NCBI GenBank assembly: GCA_013214975.1
Contig: JABSPR010000264.1
Span: 1-14,814 of the forward strand
Source of the DNA: Flavobacteriales bacterium
GTDB lineage: Bacteria > Bacteroidota > Bacteroidia > DT-38
Length of the DNA stretch: 14,814 nucleotides
Direction: 5' to 3'
In this document: piece by piece, positions 12,872 through 14,814 of the stretch
How positions within the stretch are numbered: position 1 is the first letter of the stretch
Layout: each line of letters begins with the position of its first letter
The notes under the pieces: model-generated
The model's database searches: none
What the model was told of the DNA's origin: nothing
What the model saw: the letters and a program-made list of their open reading frames with translations, nothing else
Made by a program: the position numbers and the translations under genes

Positions 12872-14620
12872 ATGAGCTTATTAGCATTTATCCGTTTACT
12901 AATTAATCACTATAAAGTGCTGGTAATTATACCTGTAGTACTAATGATAATGGTGTTGCTCTTAATGGATGATAATAAGCGTAATTACCTTACTACCACT
13001 ACTATATATACTGGTTTTGCATCAGGTAGTTCTGTCGAAGGTGATCGGCGAACAGATTTTTTTGCCATTAAAACAAAATTTGATAATCTGTTCGAAAACA
13101 TGAAGTCTAGATCTACTAGAGAAGAGATAATCTTGAGGACTTTGTCTTTTTATTTGTCCAAGGATGTGATAAGCGAGCAGGACATGTCATCTGATAATCA
13201 GGAATTACTGGCTGAAATACTTCCTAAAGAGTTTACCGATCAACTTGTAGTGAAGCAAAATGAAGAGGCTACGTATTTAAAGCTATATGAGCATTATCAT
13301 AGTAGCTATGAGAACGAGATCTACTATTTGTTGAATTCTACCCAGTCTTTATCTAGCGATTATTTTGGTTTAGATAAACTCCTTAGCTTATCTGGCATGC
13401 AAGAGGGTAATAGCGATTTGGTAGTTTTTAGCTATGAAACATCTGATGCAGGTATCTGTTACCATACCATTAGAATTGCGTTATCAGTAATATTGACTGA
13501 CGTGAAAACCATACGTTCTGCGGAATCGTGGGAAGTAGTACAATATTTTTTAAGAGAAACAGCTGTAGCAAAGACAAAATTAGACACAGCCGAAGAGCAG
13601 CTAAGTGAGCTTATGACTGAGCAAAAGGTGATTAACTATTACGAACAAACCAAATATTTAGCGCATAGAAGAGAAGAGTTTGAAGTGGCATTTCAAGGAG
13701 AAAAATTACAATTGGCAGCAGCAGTTGCAGCGAAGGAAGAAGCTGAGAATAAAATGTCATTAGGGGAGGGAATCAAATTAAAGAACCAGTCTATTCTGAG
13801 TATAAGGAAGAAGTTAAGAGATGTAACGTCTCAAATAGCATTTATTGAGATTTCCCAAAAAGCCATAATAGAATTGCCTGATTCGTTAGAGGATAATAAT
13901 CCATCTGAAATGAGAAATGATTATTTCATGGAGTTGAAGGCTCAATCGGATAAATTAAAAGAACAGTTAAATGATGAGGTATCACAGCTTTACGATTTAA
14001 GAAATTCTTCTAATGGACTCGCTGTAAAAAGTATTGTAGATTCTTGGCTCCAAGCAGCTATTAAGGAAGAAGAGTATACTGCCAGGATTTATCAATACAT
14101 CGCATTCCGACAGGAGTTTGAAGAAAATTACACCAAGTTTTCTTCTCTCGGGTCGTCTATCAAACAAATGGAAAGAAGAATAAATATGTTGGAAGAAGAC
14201 TACTTATCATTGATGGAAAGCCTGAATGAAGCCAGGCTAAAACAAGAAAGCATAGAAAGGCTTACCAGTTTAAAAATTGTTGATCATCCGTTTTATCCTG
14301 TAAATGCAGAAAAATCAAAGAAGCCAGTTTTTATGTTGTTGGCATTTTTTACCGGTTTGATTCTTACCCTGAGCTTACTCTTAGTATTGGAATATTTAGA
14401 CGATACAATAAAGAGTCCTAGAAGGCTACAAAAACTATCAGGACTAAAATTGGCAGGTGGGTTGCCCATTTTGAAAACAGATAAGGAGCCGCTTGCAGAA
14501 TTGTTATATAATAAGTTGCTAAACCAAATGATAGCCAGAATAAACCATAATTATTATGAAAGTGAGTCTCAACAGCTTTTGACTGTGCATTTGTGCCCCG
14601 ATGTTTGGTTAAATTCTTAG
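12872..14620 (+). CDS. Wzz/GumC-type polysaccharide chain-length protein without a kinase domain
   Basis: 582 residues. A first membrane helix (about 15-33), a large periplasmic part with long coiled-coil stretches (about 225-310 and 400-465), the PxxP-like HPFYPVNAEKSKKP segment, a second membrane helix (about 485-509), then EYLDDTIKSPRRLQKLSG and LAGGLPIL, the classic juxtamembrane signature of polysaccharide co-polymerases. In Bacteroidota such proteins usually continue with a BY-kinase domain. Here the similarity fades after ESESQQLLTV, just where the Walker A strand of the kinase should start, and the frame ends in an unrelated HLCPDVWLNS. It either lost its kinase or belongs to the kinase-free type. 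It works with the sugar transferase and TolC-like protein in exopolysaccharide assembly and export. Confidence 0.87.
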   Translation: MSLLAFIRLLINHYKVLVIIPVVLMIMVLLLMDDNKRNYLTTTTIYTGFASGSSVEGDRRTDFFAIKTKFDNLFENMKSRSTREEIILRTLSFYLSKDVISEQDMSSDNQELLAEILPKEFTDQLVVKQNEEATYLKLYEHYHSSYENEIYYLLNSTQSLSSDYFGLDKLLSLSGMQEGNSDLVVFSYETSDAGICYHTIRIALSVILTDVKTIRSAESWEVVQYFLRETAVAKTKLDTAEEQLSELMTEQKVINYYEQTKYLAHRREEFEVAFQGEKLQLAAAVAAKEEAENKMSLGEGIKLKNQSILSIRKKLRDVTSQIAFIEISQKAIIELPDSLEDNNPSEMRNDYFMELKAQSDKLKEQLNDEVSQLYDLRNSSNGLAVKSIVDSWLQAAIKEEEYTARIYQYIAFRQEFEENYTKFSSLGSSIKQMERRINMLEEDYLSLMESLNEARLKQESIERLTSLKIVDHPFYPVNAEKSKKPVFMLLAFFTGLILTLSLLLVLEYLDDTIKSPRRLQKLSGLKLAGGLPILKTDKEPLAELLYNKLLNQMIARINHNYYESESQQLLTVHLCPDVWLNS

Positions 14621-14814
14621 GCATATTTTCTGTTAATGGTGTATATTTTTAACTATTATTTTAACTGTGTTACATTTGTAAATATCACGGCCATACCCCC
14701 AAGCAGCGGTGAGTTGTTTACAATGAAATATTACTACTATTACTATAAGAATAACGACTCATTATCTACTTACTACAATTAGTAAAATGCGGCAGTTCTA
14801 ACACAATTTTAGAA
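14621..14814. other. Right-end non-coding stretch
   Basis: 194 bases with no convincing open frame on either strand and no kinase-domain coding sequence in any frame that I could follow. It includes TTACATTTGTAA (14670-14681), a small inverted repeat, and then a locally GC-richer patch (CACGGCCATACCCCCAAGC). It could hold the promoter of a gene beyond the window. No terminator hairpin for the upstream operon is evident. Confidence 0.4.

Noticed and set aside
14418..14624. Minus-strand open frame of 68 codons at the right end
   Set aside because: It lies antisense inside the chain-length protein gene, whose coding signal there (second membrane helix, DDTIKSP, GGLPIL) is clear. Its own sequence shows no family features.
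14618..14640. GGCAT block after the chain-length gene as a fifth sigma-54-like site
   Set aside because: The -12 half lacks TTG at the right distance and no gene start follows at the usual 37-45 bases.
1..14814. CRISPR array, tRNA, rRNA or insertion sequence
   Set aside because: No regularly spaced repeats, no cloverleaf or rRNA-like stretches, and no transposase motif or paired terminal repeats were seen on either strand.

Overview
The window comes from a low-GC bacterium, most likely a member of the Bacteroidota (Cytophagales or Flavobacteriales type). The evidence is the AT-rich sequence, weak A-rich ribosome binding sites, Bacteroidota-style single-domain response regulators, and an exosortase whose neighbouring cargo ends in a 'PLD + membrane helix + basic tail' sorting signal. 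This is inferred from gene style only; there is no rRNA or marker gene. I see no tRNA, rRNA, CRISPR array or recognisable transposase.

Left third (1-4523, all minus strand): a signalling block. The N-terminal part of a phosphoenolpyruvate synthase runs off the left edge. Upstream of it lie a receiver protein with a C-terminal membrane helix, an orphan Hpt protein and a second membrane-anchored receiver, in one tight operon. A separate soluble receiver with a good intrinsic terminator follows, and then a full NtrC-family sigma-54 activator (REC, AAA+, Fis-type HTH). No histidine kinase is in the window.

Middle (4724-8478, plus strand): an operon-like run of small-molecule enzymes. It holds an alpha/beta hydrolase, a flavin monooxygenase interrupted by one in-frame TAA, an extended SDR (epimerase/reductase type) and an HSDL2-like classical SDR. 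The product of the pathway cannot be told from sequence.

Right half (8521-14814): an exosortase and polysaccharide module. On the minus strand are an exosortase and, downstream of it, a very small exosortase cargo protein. The cargo gene heads an operon with two paralogous small proteins that bracket a frameshifted gene. On the plus strand, diverging from the exosortase, are a stand-alone receiver, a polyprenyl-phosphate sugar transferase with a degenerate receiver-like N-terminus and a Cys-rich insert, a short TolC-like protein, and a Wzz/GumC-type chain-length protein that stops where a tyrosine kinase domain would normally begin. The last 194 bases appear non-coding.

A linking observation: four transcription units (two receiver units on the left, the cargo operon, and the receiver/polysaccharide operon on the right) are each preceded, 37-45 bases before the start codon, by a -24/-12 (sigma-54-like) element of the form YGGCA(C/T)...TTGNA. 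Together with the sigma-54 activator in the same window, this suggests one regulon joining a phosphorelay to exosortase cargo and exopolysaccharide production. It resembles in outline the PrsK/PrsR control of proteobacterial PEP-CTERM systems, but the link is inference.
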